DNA of 64,000 nucleotides. Source: Megaustenia siamemsis. Lineage: Eukaryota > Mollusca > Gastropoda > Stylommatophora > Ariophantidae. Positions 44,715 through 55,769 of the stretch are shown piece after piece. The notes under the pieces were generated by a model. That model made no database searches and had not been told where the DNA came from. It was given only the letters and a program-made list of their open reading frames with translations. Both the position numbers and the translations under genes were made by a program. How positions within the stretch are numbered: position 1 is the stretch's first letter; every line of letters begins with the position of its first letter. Location of the stretch: positions 54,534,402 through 54,598,401 of the forward strand of contig JAVIAB010000059.1 in assembly GCA_032433765.1 (NCBI GenBank), in the 5' to 3' direction.

Positions 44715-44839
44715 TCTATCTATCTATTGACCTTTCGAGCCGTAACCGGCCCATAGGGCGTAGACCAAGATACACCTTCTCCTATATGAATTTTTGTTCT
44801 AGCAGTTTTCTTTTAAAGATATTTTATCAAATCTCGCCA
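44715..44839 (-). mobile_element. LINE-A 3'-end insertion, 125 bp, with 11-bp target duplication
   Basis: The TAGA tail and the last 110 bases of LINE-A. ATAAATTTCTA flanks it at 44704-44714 and 44840-44850. Confidence 0.9.
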
Positions 44840-44986
44840 ATAAATTTCTACCTGACCATAAATTTATCAAGAATTCTACACAACTGCCACTAAGTTACTG
44901 ATTGTTAACTTGGTCCCAACTTGTTTCTTATGTGCAGATAATAAGGACAAAAAAGTTAATGAATATACAATTCATATATACATGAA

Positions 44987-45093
44987 GAACCACATTACTC
45001 CAAAAATCATGTGCCGAAGATCTGTAAAATTTATGGTCACTAACACCACATTCCCTATACGCCACTTGACGTGATGGGGGTACTTTACTTTTT
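44987..45093 (+). mobile_element. SINE-A, 3' end only
   Basis: From ACCACATTACTCCAAAAATC to the tail GGGGGTACTTTACTTTTTTT. Confidence 0.85.
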
Positions 45094-45129
45094 TTACTAT
45101 ATACATGAAGAATGTTGAGAATACTATGG

Positions 45130-45442
45130 ACAGCTAAGAACAGTAATGAAAACGTTCTGTAAGAGGCCAAAACAAAAAGAGAGCTAATATCCAATATTAG
45201 GAAGAAACAATCATCATTTTATGGCAATGTAATGAGAAGGGAACAGCTGGAATATATTGTGACAACTGGGAGAATTGGGGATGAAGTGATAGAGGGAAGC
45301 AAAGAGAAAAGATACCAGACAGCAAACGAGAATGATTTGACAGGTCAACAGTAGAAATGATAAATAACTGTCGAGATTGAAAGTTGTGGTGGAGAGGCAT
45401 GATCATCTATACCAGCAGGCCTGGCACTTGATGATGATGATA
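45130..45442 (+). mobile_element. LINE-B 3' end, plus orientation
   Basis: It matches the reverse complement of 8353-8680: CAATGTAATGAGAAGGGAAC, TAGAAATGATAAATAACTGT, GGTGGAGAGGCATGATCATC, then CTTGATGATGATGATA. Confidence 0.88.
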
Positions 45443-45829
45443 TACATGAAACTAAAGAATACATCATGTCTTCCCAAAAAATGGGAAAGCTGACAATTTT
45501 ATGAAATTTTTATATTTAAAAAAAAAAAATGATAAATCTGTATAATTAAATTTGATGGGACAAAGAACAATTGTGAGACTTTCTACATAATTTCCTTTTC
45601 AAAATTAATCTACAATTTTAAATTTTACGAAAATAGAATGTACGCAGAATTGCAAAAATGCCTTTGCTTATACATGAGCTAGCCAATGAAATTATAACAC
45701 CCTGTATTTGAACCGCTATAAATTTCTTGATAATAAGAAAGAAAAATGAAGATAAATTAAAAGATCCAAACGTTGAAGAGAACAGCTTATAAATAACATC
45801 TTATAAATAACATCTTATAAATAACATCT

Positions 45830-46050
45830 TATAAAGAAAATGAAAACACTGTGGTCACATCAAAAGACACAGTGGGCTAGAAAGAACAATAATGGAAAGC
45901 ATGATTCCAGGAAGATGAGACAGGGGCTGACCAAGAAGAAGGTGGTTTCAAGACATCAATGAGATTTTTAACTTGACAACAGAAGAATTGGGAGATCTGG
46001 AGAGAGATAGAAACCCTTTTGGATGGACTGTGACAAGAGCTTTGTCAGCA
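45830..46050 (+). mobile_element. LINE tail fragment feeding into a minisatellite
   Basis: The plus strand reads WGHIKRHSGLERTIMESMIP and then RRRWFQDINEIFNLTTEELG, a non-LTR C-terminal tail. Its final bases (GACTGTGACAAGAGC...) are the first unit of the array that follows. Confidence 0.7.
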
Positions 46051-46390
46051 CTGCAATTAGTTGCCTGTTCCCTGTAACAAGAGCTTTGTCAGCACTGCAA
46101 TTAGTTGCCTGTTCCCTGTGACAAGAGCTTTGTCAGCACTGCAATTAGTTGCCTGTTCCCTGTGACAAGAGCTTTGTCAGCACTGCAATTAGTTGCCTGT
46201 TCCCTGTGACATGAGCTTTGTCAGCACTGCAATTAGTTGCTTGTTCCCTGTGACATGAGCTTTGTCAGCACTGCAATTAGTTGCTTGTTCCCTGTGACAT
46301 GAGCTTTGTCAGCACTGCAATTAGTTGCCTGTTCCCTGTGACATGAGCTTTGTCAGCACTGCCATTAGTTGCCTGTTCCCTGTGACAAGA
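46030..46390. repeat. Minisatellite, 44-bp unit, about 8 copies, derived from a LINE end
   Basis: Units of TGTGACAAGAGCTTTGTCAG plus CACTGCAATTAGTTGCCTGT and TCCC. The leftmost unit is contiguous with the LINE tail. Confidence 0.93.
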
Positions 46391-46722
46391 GCAATGTTCT
46401 GCTCAGGACAAACAACCCCGAGCAATGTTCTGCTCAGGACAAACAACCCCAAGATGAAAGGATATATACATGCAATATATACATGCTTTCTTAAATTCAA
46501 CTATTTTAGATAATGAACATAATACAAATATATATTTCTAAGATAATATTGTAAATAATGAACATAAAGAATACATACTTGCTTTCTTAAATTCAAATAT
46601 TCTAAATAATCAACATAATGAATACATACTTTAATAAGTGCGAAATGTCTAAATAATAAACATGGTACAAATGTTTGTTCATAAGATAAATATTGTAAAT
46701 AATGAGCATAAAGAATACATAC

Positions 46723-46833
46723 TTTCAAAAGTTCTGCAGTCTGGTGATGTGCTTCCAGCTCTGCCTCAAATTCCTTCTCTCTTTGCTGCAACTCATCCTT
46801 CCAATGTGCTGCTTCATTCTCTGCTTCAACCAT
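46723..46833 (-). CDS. Coiled-coil gene, exon 6 (37 codons)
   Basis: Phase 0 to phase 0, acceptor tcatAG, donor AAA|GTATGT. It starts MVEAENEAAHWKDELQQREK and ends HHQTAELLK. The initial Met is internal because the preceding exon ends in phase 0 and joins cleanly. The intron just past the donor contains further copies of the sequence around the donor, including two extra GTATGT sites. Confidence 0.75.
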
Positions 46834-46964
46834 CTATGACAAGAATTAATGGCAATTTCAGAAATGCTGCCAGTTCTTTTTCTCCTTCTGTGATCAATTT
46901 CCTATGCTCCACTGACCAGTCAAAATTATTCTAATAATCATATATTTGTGGGCACATAGCAGAA

Positions 46965-47815
46965 AAACAGACAGGTGATAATAACTACCCACAGGACTCC
47001 AAGTCTTACATATACACGGATGGCTCTGCTACAAACGTCGCCAAAAATGGAGGGGGAGGCGTGTTCCTGAGGCTGCATAACCAGGAAGGGATTACCAAAT
47101 CAATAGCTACTGTGAATTCTCAAACAACTATAAAGTAGTAAAAAAAATGTCCTCAAAGATGCTGCAAAACTGACTATTCAACACAAAAATAACGTGCACA
47201 AGAAATAGGTGATACTGACCGATGCACTGTCAGTCCTGACAGCTGCAACCACCCCTAGAAATAGCGAGCTAGATAACCTGAGAACAGCCCTAGACCAATT
47301 GTGTAGCAACATCCAGAGAGTGGACATCCAGTGAATACCATCATATTGTAATATACAAGAAAAGAAATGCGCAGACAAACTAGCAAAGGAGGGAGGGAGA
47401 TTACACAAGAGAACCATCTGGTCTGCTACAATGAAGCCAGATCCATCACCAAATGTCAGTATCATGAAAAATAGAAACAAGAACACTCAAAGTATAACGA
47501 GAGGACAGATACCACCAACTATCAAGGAGGGATAAGGTCATATACTTCACCAATCCATGGCCACAACAGAATGAGAAACCACATGTTCACCAAACTCAAA
47601 ATAGGAACTATCAGCCAATACCACTGAACCCTGGATAATATGTCAACAAAACACATTCTACAGAATTGCCCCCAATACACAGGAAGACAATGTGGCTCAC
47701 ACCCACCTCCCTGGAAGAGAAACTCTACGAGGCAAATCACCAAAACAGACCTTCATAAGAGAGTGCAGAGTCCTAATCCAAATGAGCCATGATCGCAAAG
47801 GAAGAAGAAGAAGAT
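46965..47815 (+). mobile_element. LINE RNase H domain relic
   Basis: The plus strand reads YPQDSKSYIYTDGSATNVAK and then NGGGGVFL, the IYTDGS...GGG motif of RNase H. It continues with LTDALSVLTAATTPRNSELD, and CNIQEKKCADKLAKEGGRL (consensus IPSH.N...N..AD.LAKEG). The 3' end carries a GAAGAAGAAGAAG tail at about 47800. Premature stops mean it is inactive. Presence of RNase H separates this lineage (I/Jockey-like) from the other LINEs here. Confidence 0.85.
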
Positions 47816-48297
47816 TATACTTCAGAGAATTATCACATATAACCAATAATTGTAGAATGTATACCTTATGAATCTTTTGTCACAGAGCGAGCACATTTTT
47901 TGCACATGTCATTGAATATTTAAGCGAGCTCTGGAAATACCAAAACAATTAGGGCTATCAAGCACAATGATGACACAACCCAGTGCTGTCAAGTAGGATA
48001 GTGGTTGACAGGTGACAGATTGTTGTGATTTAATGCGGAAAGTAGATTTAACCAGGAAGTTTCATGCAGGTTACACTTTCAACAAATACCAGGCTGGGAG
48101 TATTGTATGATAGTATATTCAGTCAAGTTTATAGGCTCAGATTGCAGCAGGAGACTGATGCCTGGGAGTCATGATCCAGACAAGTCCACTTTCCTTAGTA
48201 TCAAGAAACTAGAGGATTAAAACATTTGCTCATCAGTCAGGGAATCTCTTCTGATGGACAGACTACCTCCTGCTGTAATGCTCCAAATAATGACTTT
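47816..48297. other. Unassigned intronic sequence
   Basis: No feature recognised. Confidence 0.4.
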
Positions 48298-48362
48298 CGT
48301 ATCATCACATCACTAAAACCATATTCCCCATAAGCATAAAGTGTGATGGAACCCTTTTACAG
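48298..48362 (+). mobile_element. SINE-A fragment (extreme 3' end)
   Basis: CACTAAAACCATATTCCCCA and AAAGTGTGATGGAACCCTTT match the SINE-A 3' region loosely. Confidence 0.5.
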
Positions 48363-48369
48363 CACTAAA

Positions 48370-48560
48370 TATTCTTCAAATGATTATGATGTTTCCCTAA
48401 ATATTCTAATGACTATGATATTTCAATAAATATTCCAATGATTATGATGTTTCCATAAATATTCTAATGATTATGACATTTCAATAAATATTACAATGAA
48501 TATGTTTCCCTAAATATTCTAATGATTATGATATTTCACTAAATATTCTGATTATGTTGA
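48370..48560. repeat. Degenerate minisatellite, about 29-bp unit
   Basis: Recurrent TATTCTAATGATTATGATAT and TTCAATAAA blocks, about 6 copies. Confidence 0.85.
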
Positions 48561-48604
48561 TTATGTATCAAGAACTACTATACAACATAGGGGGCCTTGT
48601 TTTC

Positions 48605-51378
48605 TATAGGGAATAATAGAACAAAGAAGTATGTGTTAGCACTCGGAAAAATTGACAGACAAACAACAATAGAAAAAAAATAGAAAAAAACGAAGAACAA
48701 TATATGGTCCGAAGTGGGATCGAACCCGTACTCAGTGGCACCGCGCCTTGCCACGAGAAGCCGAACGCTTGGCACACTACCACGCAGCCAACTAAAAAAA
48801 TTGGCTATTGCAGTAGTGTCTTACACGATGACGTTCTCAATGACTATAGCATAGGGTAACGATCACAGACCGGAAATAAATTGTATATTTGTACTTTCCT
48901 ATTAATGCAAGTATCTCCCAGTAGGGCTGAATACTTGTGTTGTAGACAAACATTTATTGGACGAAACAGCACGAATAGTAGTTCCCAGTGATTATATACT
49001 GGGTACAAATAATAATACATAAATATTATTATATGGGGAACTTCCGAGGCGATAATAGGGAATAATAGAACAAAGAAGTATGTGTTAGCACTCGGAAAAA
49101 TTGACAGACAAACAACAATAGAAAAAAACGAAGAACAATATATGGTCCGAAGTGGGATCGAACCCGTACTCAGTGGCACCGCGCCTTGCCATGAGAAGCC
49201 GAACGCTTGGCACACTACCACGCAGCCAACTAAAAAAATTGGCTATTGCAGTAGTGTCTTACACGATGACGTTCTCAATGACTATAGCATAGGGTAACGA
49301 TCACAGACCGGAAATAAATTGTATATTTGTACTTTCCTATTAATGCAAGTATCTCCCAGTAGGGCTGAATACTTGTGTTGTAGACAAACATTATTGGACG
49401 AAACAGCACGAATAGTAGTTCCCAGTGATTATATACTGGGTACAAATAATAATACATAAATATTATTATATGGGGAACTTCCGAGGCGATAATAGGGAAT
49501 AATAGAACAAAGAAGTATGTGTTAGCACTCGGAAAAATTGACAGACAAACAACAATAGAAAAAAACGAAGAACAATATATGGTCCGAAGTGGGATCGAAC
49601 CCGTACTCAGTGGCACCGCGCCTTGCCACGAGAAGCCGAACGCTTGGCACACTACCACGCAGCCAACTAAAAAAATTGGCTATTGCAGTAGTGTCTTACA
49701 CGATGACGTTCTCAATGACTATAGCATAGGGTAACGATCACAGACCGGAAATAAATTGTATATTTGTACTTTCCTATTAATGCAAGTATCTCCCAGTAGG
49801 GCTGAATACTTGTGTTGTAGACAAACATTTATTGGACGAAACAGCACGAATAGTAGTTCCCAGTGATTATATACTGGGTACAAATAATAATACATAAATA
49901 TTATTATATGGGGAACTTCCGAGGCGATAATAGGGAATAATAGAACAAAGAAGTATGTGTTAGCACTCGGAAAAATTGACAGACAAACAACAATAGAAAA
50001 AAACGAAGAACAATATATGGTCCGAAGTGGGATCGAACCCGTACTCAGTGGCACCGCGCCTTGCCACGAGAAGCCGAACGCTTGGCACACTACCACGCAG
50101 CCAACTAAAAAAATTGGCTATTGCAGTAGTCTCTTACACGATGACGTTCTCAATGACTATAGCATAGGGTAACGATCACAGACCGGAAATAAATTGTATA
50201 TTTGTACTTTCCTATTAATGCAAGTATCTCCCAGTAGGGCTGAATACTTGTGTTGTAGACAAACATTTATTGGACGAAACAGCATGAATAGTAGTTCCCA
50301 GTGATTATATACTGGGTACAAATAATAATACATAAATATTATTATATGGGGAACTTCCGAGGCGATAATAGGGAATAATAGAACAAAGAAGTATGTGTTA
50401 GCACTCGGAAAAATTGACAGACAAACAACAATAGAAAAAAACGAAGAACAATATATGGTCCGAAGTGGGATCGAACCCGTACTCAGTGGCACCGCGCCTT
50501 GCCACGAGAAGCCGAACGCTTGGCACACTACCACGCAGCCAACTAAAAAAATTGGCTATTGCAGTAGTGTCTTACACGATGACGTTCTCAATGACTATAG
50601 CATAGGGTAACGATCACAGACCGGAAATAAATTGTATATTTGTACTTTCCTATTAATGCAAGTATCTCCCAGTAGGGCTGAATACTTGTGTTGTAGACAA
50701 ACATTTATTGGACGAAACAGCACGAATAGTAGTTCCCAGTGATTATATACTGGGTACAAATAATAATACATAAATATTATTATATGGGGAACTTCCGAGG
50801 CGATAATAGGGAATAATAGAACAAAGAAGTATGTGTTAGCACTCGGAAAAATTGACAGACAAACAACAATAGAAAAAAACGAAGAACAATATATGGTCCG
50901 AAGTGGGATCGAACCCGTACTCAGTGGCACCGCGCCTTGCCACGAGAAGCCGAACGCTTGGCACACTACCACGCAGCCAACTAAAAAAATTGGCTATTGC
51001 AGTAGTGTCTTACACGATGACGTTCTCAATGACTATAGCATAGGGTAACGATCACAGACCGGAAATAAATTGTATATTTGTACTTTCCTATTAATGCAAG
51101 TATCTCCCAGTAGGGCTGAATACTTGTGTTGTAGACAAACATTTATTGGACGAAACAGCACGAATAGTAGTTCCCAGTGATTATATACTGGGTACAAATA
51201 ATAATACATAAATATTATTATACGGGGAACTTCCGAGGCGATAATAGGGAATAATAGAACAAAGAAGTATGTGTTAGCACTCGGAAAAATTGACAGACAA
51301 ACAACAATAGAAAAAAACGAAGAACAATATATGGTCCGAAGTGGGATCGAACCCGTACTCAGTGGCACCGCGCCTTGT
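48605..51378 (-). mobile_element. Tandem array of a 438-bp tRNA-headed SINE unit (SINE-E), about 6.3 copies
   Basis: GATAATAGGGAATAATAG recurs at 49051, 49488, 49926, 50364, 50802 and 51240, i.e. steps of 437-438. Units are almost identical. The first has an extra 11 bases in an A-rich run and the second lacks one base. On the minus strand each unit contains an A-box-like TGGCTGCGTGGTAGTGTGCC and a B box GGGTTCGATCCC, the internal RNA polymerase III promoter of a tRNA. GCCTTGTTTTCTATA occurs at 48594-48608 and 51372-51386, on both sides of the whole array. The frames open across the units (minus about 125 codons, plus 71 codons) are shadows of the repeat. Confidence 0.9.
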
Positions 51379-51428
51379 TTTCTATAAAGCACTTTGCCAC
51401 ATAAATTATTATGTTATGCAATGCATGG

Positions 51429-51442
51429 GGGGGGGGGGGTGT
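51429..51442 (+). repeat. G homopolymer
   Basis: A run of about 13 G in AT-rich surroundings just right of the SINE array. Confidence 0.9.
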
Positions 51443-51785
51443 TTTATTTTCTAACAAGAAAAAAACTATCTAATTTTAATAATTTAATTAACTGTCCATC
51501 TTTCTGTGAAGTTTCACCATTAACAATGTTCATTTAGGTTAAGAAAAAAAGTTTTAAAGTTTAACATAAAATTGTCAAATTAATATAATTAAATTCTGTT
51601 TTATGTGCTTGATAAAGATGTATTTTAAAAAATATTTGGGAACTATATTTTACCAAGGTATAACGTCCTTTGATCATCTGTGTACTGCACTAAAACAAAG
51701 GACACAACAAAAAGTTTGTTAGAAAGGCCTAGTAAGCTATACATTAATAACATTTATATATTCAGTTAGGTCTCACGGCTTCTAC

Positions 51786-51947
51786 CTTTGTAGAGAGATC
51801 ATTCTCATGATTCCTCATGATCTGCTTCAAGTCCAGTAACTCTCTCTGAAGTTCATCAAAAAGGTGTTTCTCATCAGAATCCAGGGAAGAAGCTCGGTCC
51901 CCACTGTCTGACTCAGGTCTGTAGACAATCCTCACAGGGATTGCTCC
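51786..51947 (-). CDS. Coiled-coil gene, exon 5 with acidic Ser/Asp linker (54 codons)
   Basis: Phase 0 to phase 0, acceptor aatctAG, donor AAG|GTAGAA. It starts GAIPVRIVYRPESDSGDRAS, a non-helical segment with a basic-aromatic patch followed by Ser/Asp/Glu. It then returns to coiled coil (LFDELQRELLDLKQIMRNHE). The linker is the most distinctive non-repetitive sequence in the protein and the best part for a homology search. It sits about 400 bases from the right end of the 438-bp SINE array. Confidence 0.78.
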
Positions 51948-52148
51948 CTAGATTATATCAATAAATGCTGACTTCTTCATATCTCAAGTGGCTATATATT
52001 CATCAACCATTAACCATAAGCATGTACTCACACATATACATTATATATATTGAGAGAGAAGCTTAAACCATTTCTTATAAATTTCACTCATATCAAAAAA
52101 CCTTTCAGCAGCATACATAGAGATTCATTGTGGAACATACTTATATAG

Positions 52149-52690
52149 ACGGGGGTACATTACTTTTTTTACTTTAACAAAGAAAAGCAGAGGAAGAAGT
52201 AGACCACAAGTAGATTTGTTTATCTTGGAAGCTTCACAGACCATAAAGAAGACTGTAAGAAAGAAATTAAAATCAGATAAACAATGATAGAAATACTTTA
52301 CTTTGGATCATTTGAAGAATAGAACTTTGAGAAACCTTGATAAAATATGGAAATCAAAATTACTAAGCAGAAAGACAAAGCTCAGGATTCCAAAATCTAA
52401 ATCCATCAATTACATACCAAATAATTACTGTGAGAGCTGGAAAACAACTAAAGAAATAGAAAATAAACTTTATGTATCATTCTGGTTAAAAATAAATGCC
52501 TGAGGAAGATACTTTGTATACCACAGAATGAATTCAAGACCAGCACAGAAATAAGAGATGTGATAGAGCACCTAAAAATGTTATCTATAACCAAAAGAAG
52601 AAGTAGGTCATATTTTGGCCATGTGATGAGAAGAAACAACAAGAGAATCTCAAAGCAGGCTCTTAAATGGGAATCGGGGGAAAAAGAAGC
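52149..52690 (+). mobile_element. SINE-A tail fragment and LINE-A fragment, plus orientation
   Basis: GACGGGGGTACATTACTTTT (52149) is the SINE-A terminus. From 52200 LINE-A residues follow: FVYLGSFTDHKEDCKKEIKI-like, then KSKLLSRKTKLRI, LRKILCIPQNEFKT-like and YFGHVMRRNNKRISKQALKW. They align with 12207-13066. It is degraded by stops. Confidence 0.75.
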
Positions 52691-52818
52691 TGACCTATAG
52701 GAACACTAAATGAACACTGACGCAAGAGGCAATAACAACTGGCAGTATAGCTCCCTAGCTGAGAACAAGTCTCCACTACATAGGGTCATATGGCATGAGG
52801 GAGAATTGAAACAAAAAA

Positions 52819-52950
52819 TGGTATGGTAAAAGCTTTACGTGATTAGGAGATGACACAGATTTGAATGATGTTTCGGCTCAATAGGCCTTCAGCAGGAACA
52901 AACAAACAACACGCACACAGATATGTAAGTAAATAAAACTAATCCTACAT
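52819..52950 (-). ncRNA. Hammerhead-like motif repeat G, copy 4 (best preserved)
   Basis: The minus strand reads CTGCTGAAGGCCTATTGAGC and then CGAAACATC. AGGCC(UAUU)GAGCC can form stem II and CGAAAC matches the 3' core. The 5' core reads CUGCUGA against consensus CUGANGA. It shares flanks with the copies at 17.3 and 25.2 kb. Confidence 0.4.
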
Positions 52951-53275
52951 AACTAACTAGTAACGAAACATCCAAAACAAAATAATCGAAACTGGTTAAA
53001 GAAAAGAAAAATGACTTCCCTGTGTTATGGGCCGTGGTCAGAATGGGAAAGAAATAGTCACCCGAGTGTAGCTGTAATTATACCCTCTTGTCAGGTGAAG
53101 GGTTCTAAAAAATACGCGAGTGGGGGGAACGTTTCTAGGTTACCTCGACTGCAAAGACACTGACAATGTCTAAAAGTATCTAAGGGCCCATAAATACATG
53201 TATATACACACAGATGCGTGTATACATATATATACATGTACAAACAGACATGCACATACTTATACATATTAACAT

Positions 53276-53279
<4 letters not shown>

Positions 53280-53340
<61 letters not shown>

Positions 53341-53368
53341 TATGCATACGTACATGCACATACATACA

Positions 53369-53410
<42 letters not shown>
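53280..53410. repeat. TA/CA dinucleotide microsatellite, two blocks
   Basis: Long TA runs at 53284-53330 and 53375-53408 with CATACA interruptions. The open frames rich in Tyr/Ile/Val here are artefacts. Confidence 0.95.
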
Positions 53411-53691
53411 AATACCCATACATATGAACACATACATGCATGTGTACACCCAAACAGGGACAGTCATATATGTGTAGAAATGTGCACATAACGCCCACAT
53501 AACCTGAAGAGTTCACACCGGGGTCACATATGGCATGATACAATTTGGGCCTTGTGCAAGGTCTGACAATAACAAAGATTGTTTGACATGGAGAGTCTAA
53601 ACTTTCTTCTCCAAATATATATTGATCATATATAATGAGTCATATTAGTTAATGGAGAGAGAAACCACAAGAAAAGATTCTAGGTTGTTCA

Positions 53692-53782
53692 CGAGAATGA
53701 TTTGGTAGGAAGTCAACAATAGAAATAAAAAGCATAAAGACATGATTACTTACACCAGCAGCAATCTATTTTTGATGATTAC
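53692..53782 (+). mobile_element. LINE-B 3' end remnant
   Basis: GAGAATGATTTGGTAGGAAG, then TCAACAATAGAAATAAAAAG and TTTTTGATGATTA follow the LINE-B 3' end order. Confidence 0.65.
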
Positions 53783-54064
53783 TGCATTTACATCCTGTGC
53801 AAAAATTCTGAACAAAATGTTCCAGACTCTATTAAGATTACACACTTTTATCATTAATTGATGATTAATCAGGCCAGAAAAACACACATTTCTATCTGTT
53901 TGATATTCTATGATTTAATTCATCAACAAAACTGGTTGAAAAAAAAAAAAAAAAAAAAAAAACACAGACATTTTTGTTTTTAATTCAAATACATAAAATA
54001 GGTGTTTGTGTATGCAAGCACATGTTGGTATGTATTTATATTTGCAAACTATATGTGTGCATAC

Positions 54065-54148
54065 TTCCTTGTTCCTCTCTTTGGCCTCATTCAACATTTT
54101 CTTCAGGTGCTTTATTTCTTCAAGAAGCCCTTTATTTTCATTCTCGAG
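54065..54148 (-). CDS. Coiled-coil gene, exon 4 (28 codons)
   Basis: Phase 0 to phase 0, acceptor tttcacAG, donor GAA|GTATGC. It encodes LENENKGLLEEIKHLKKM and then LNEAKERNKE, a clear four-heptad coiled-coil segment. A run of more than 20 A lies about 100 bases beyond the donor. Confidence 0.78.
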
Positions 54149-54718
54149 CTGTGAAACAACAAAGGGCAACTTAAATACATTGCTAAACGACATAACTACA
54201 TAATGTATGAAATAGTAGCTCTCAACATATTTCAGATTACTATAACCTTGAACTTCTTGCTATACAAATTTCTTCTTATCTGACCCCAGGCAAACAAAGT
54301 AAGCAGGTACAGATATAGATTGTAATGTCTTGTAGGGCAGCAAAAGAGTTTCTCAATTTCATATGGATCACAGCCATCCTTCACAAGGTGTACAATTCTG
54401 ACCCACACTATTTATTTATGCTTCTACGTCTCTTTGAAGCTGTCTGTAGTCTGTTTAACCTTCCTCCCAGAATCTACTACATGGCAGTTCTGGTAAATGT
54501 TTTTGGATCTGAATCACTTAGTTCCTGTCGAGCCAAAGACAGAACAAACAAGAGAAACCATAACTCTCCGTGTCAGATGTCTCATTGCTAGGTCTTGTTT
54601 TGTTCCGAAGCTCAAAGTTGAGCCTTTTCTATTAATTGTTGTTTTAAGAGTTTATTTCAGTCATCCTTATTTTCTTTTGCCACCTTATGTCCACATATAG
54701 GTCTGCTGCAGGAATGTT
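54149..54718. other. Unassigned intronic sequence
   Basis: No recognised exon or repeat. Confidence 0.4.
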
Positions 54719-54719
54719 C

Positions 54720-54828
54720 TTTTACCCATTCTGAGTACACGACTAGTACGTGCATCTCCTCTTGGATGCACCTTTTACCCATTCTGAGTACACAACTAGT
54801 ACGTGCATCTCCTCTTGGATGCACCTTT
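54720..54828. repeat. 53-bp direct duplication
   Basis: TTTTACCCATTCTGAGTACA...GCATCTCCTCTTGGATGCACC occurs twice with one base difference. Confidence 0.92.
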
Positions 54829-55007
54829 TCATCAGTTCATGGTTGCTCAATTTCATTTAGCCAAGTCTGAGAACTGTCCACAGGAAGGTTGGAAGAAATG
54901 ATGACAGCTTTGATATGTTCTTGTCCACTCTTCTCCAGTGTTCTGATTTCTATCAGGAAATCCCCATATCTGCTCCACCACTTGTCAAAAGAATTTACTG
55001 ATTGGTA

Positions 55008-55360
55008 TAGAAGCACTGTAAGTACACATTTTGTACTCCAGCATTTTGACTTGTATATAAGCACTGTAAGTACACATTTTGTACTCCAGCATTTTGATTT
55101 GTATAGAAGCACTGTAAGTACACATTTTGTACTCCAGCATTTTGATTTGTATAGAAGCACTGTAAGTACACATTTTGTACTCCAGCATTTTGATTTGTGT
55201 AGAAGCACTGTAAGTACACATTTTGTACTCCAGCATTTTGACTTGCATAGAAGCACTGTAAGTACACATTTTGTACTCCAGCATTTAGACTTGCATAGAA
55301 GCACTGTAAGTACATATTTTGAACTCCAGCATTTTGACTTGTATAGAAGCACCGAAAATA
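55008..55360. repeat. Minisatellite, 48-bp unit, about 7.3 copies
   Basis: Units of AGAAGCACTGTAAGTACACA plus TTTTGTACTCCAGCATTTTG. The unit length is divisible by three, giving spurious long frames on both strands. Confidence 0.94.
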
Positions 55361-55493
55361 CATATCTTCTAAAGAACCTTATTTTCATTTATGTGCTGTA
55401 CTGTTGGAAATCTGGACATTGTTTAGATTGATAAAAATTATTGTGGCTGTTTTGTTGATATTTTTTGATGTTGGTTCCCTCCTTTAGTCTTAG

Positions 55494-55568
55494 CAGTGAG
55501 GCTGATTTGAACCCACAACCTTTCTGTCTCAAGGCCAGCATCTTGCCTCGAGACCAACCAGCCCCCCC
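55494..55568 (-). mobile_element. SINE-B head fragment
   Basis: The minus strand reads GGCTGGTTGGTCTCGAGGCA and then GGGTTCAAATC, the tRNA-like head of SINE-B. The body is absent. Confidence 0.8.
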
Positions 55569-55769
55569 TATTTTTATATATAATCATTTATTACTTATAC
55601 TTTTATAATTTTACATTTTACCTATCCTCCAACATGTAGCACATCTCTCTCCCTTGTATCACCATCTTATCTCTTATCCCTCTGTCTACTTCTCCTTCAC
55701 TTACCAGCCCTTATCATCCTAGATGTAGCAGTATTTATCTGTGCCTTATCATTTTTTATCTTTGTCCTA

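Noticed and set aside
48605..51378. SINE array as a hammerhead retrozyme
   Set aside because: I looked for CUGANGA and GAAAC in the unit on both strands and did not find the pair. Tandem layout alone is not enough.
48605..51378. Functional tRNA gene cluster
   Set aside because: A and B boxes are present, but the tRNA-like heads are fused to a 350-bp body and the cloverleaf is degenerate. SINE heads are the simpler reading.
48844..51392. Repeated 125-codon minus frame and 71-codon plus frame
   Set aside because: They are identical in every SINE-E unit, contain the tRNA-like region, and have no protein-like motif. They are shadows of a non-coding repeat.
53091..53543. Tyr/Ile-rich frames of up to 150 codons
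   Set aside because: They are produced by TA/CA microsatellites.
54837..55431. Four overlapping long frames (183, 180, 122, 99 codons) on both strands
   Set aside because: All come from a 48-bp minisatellite, divisible by three.
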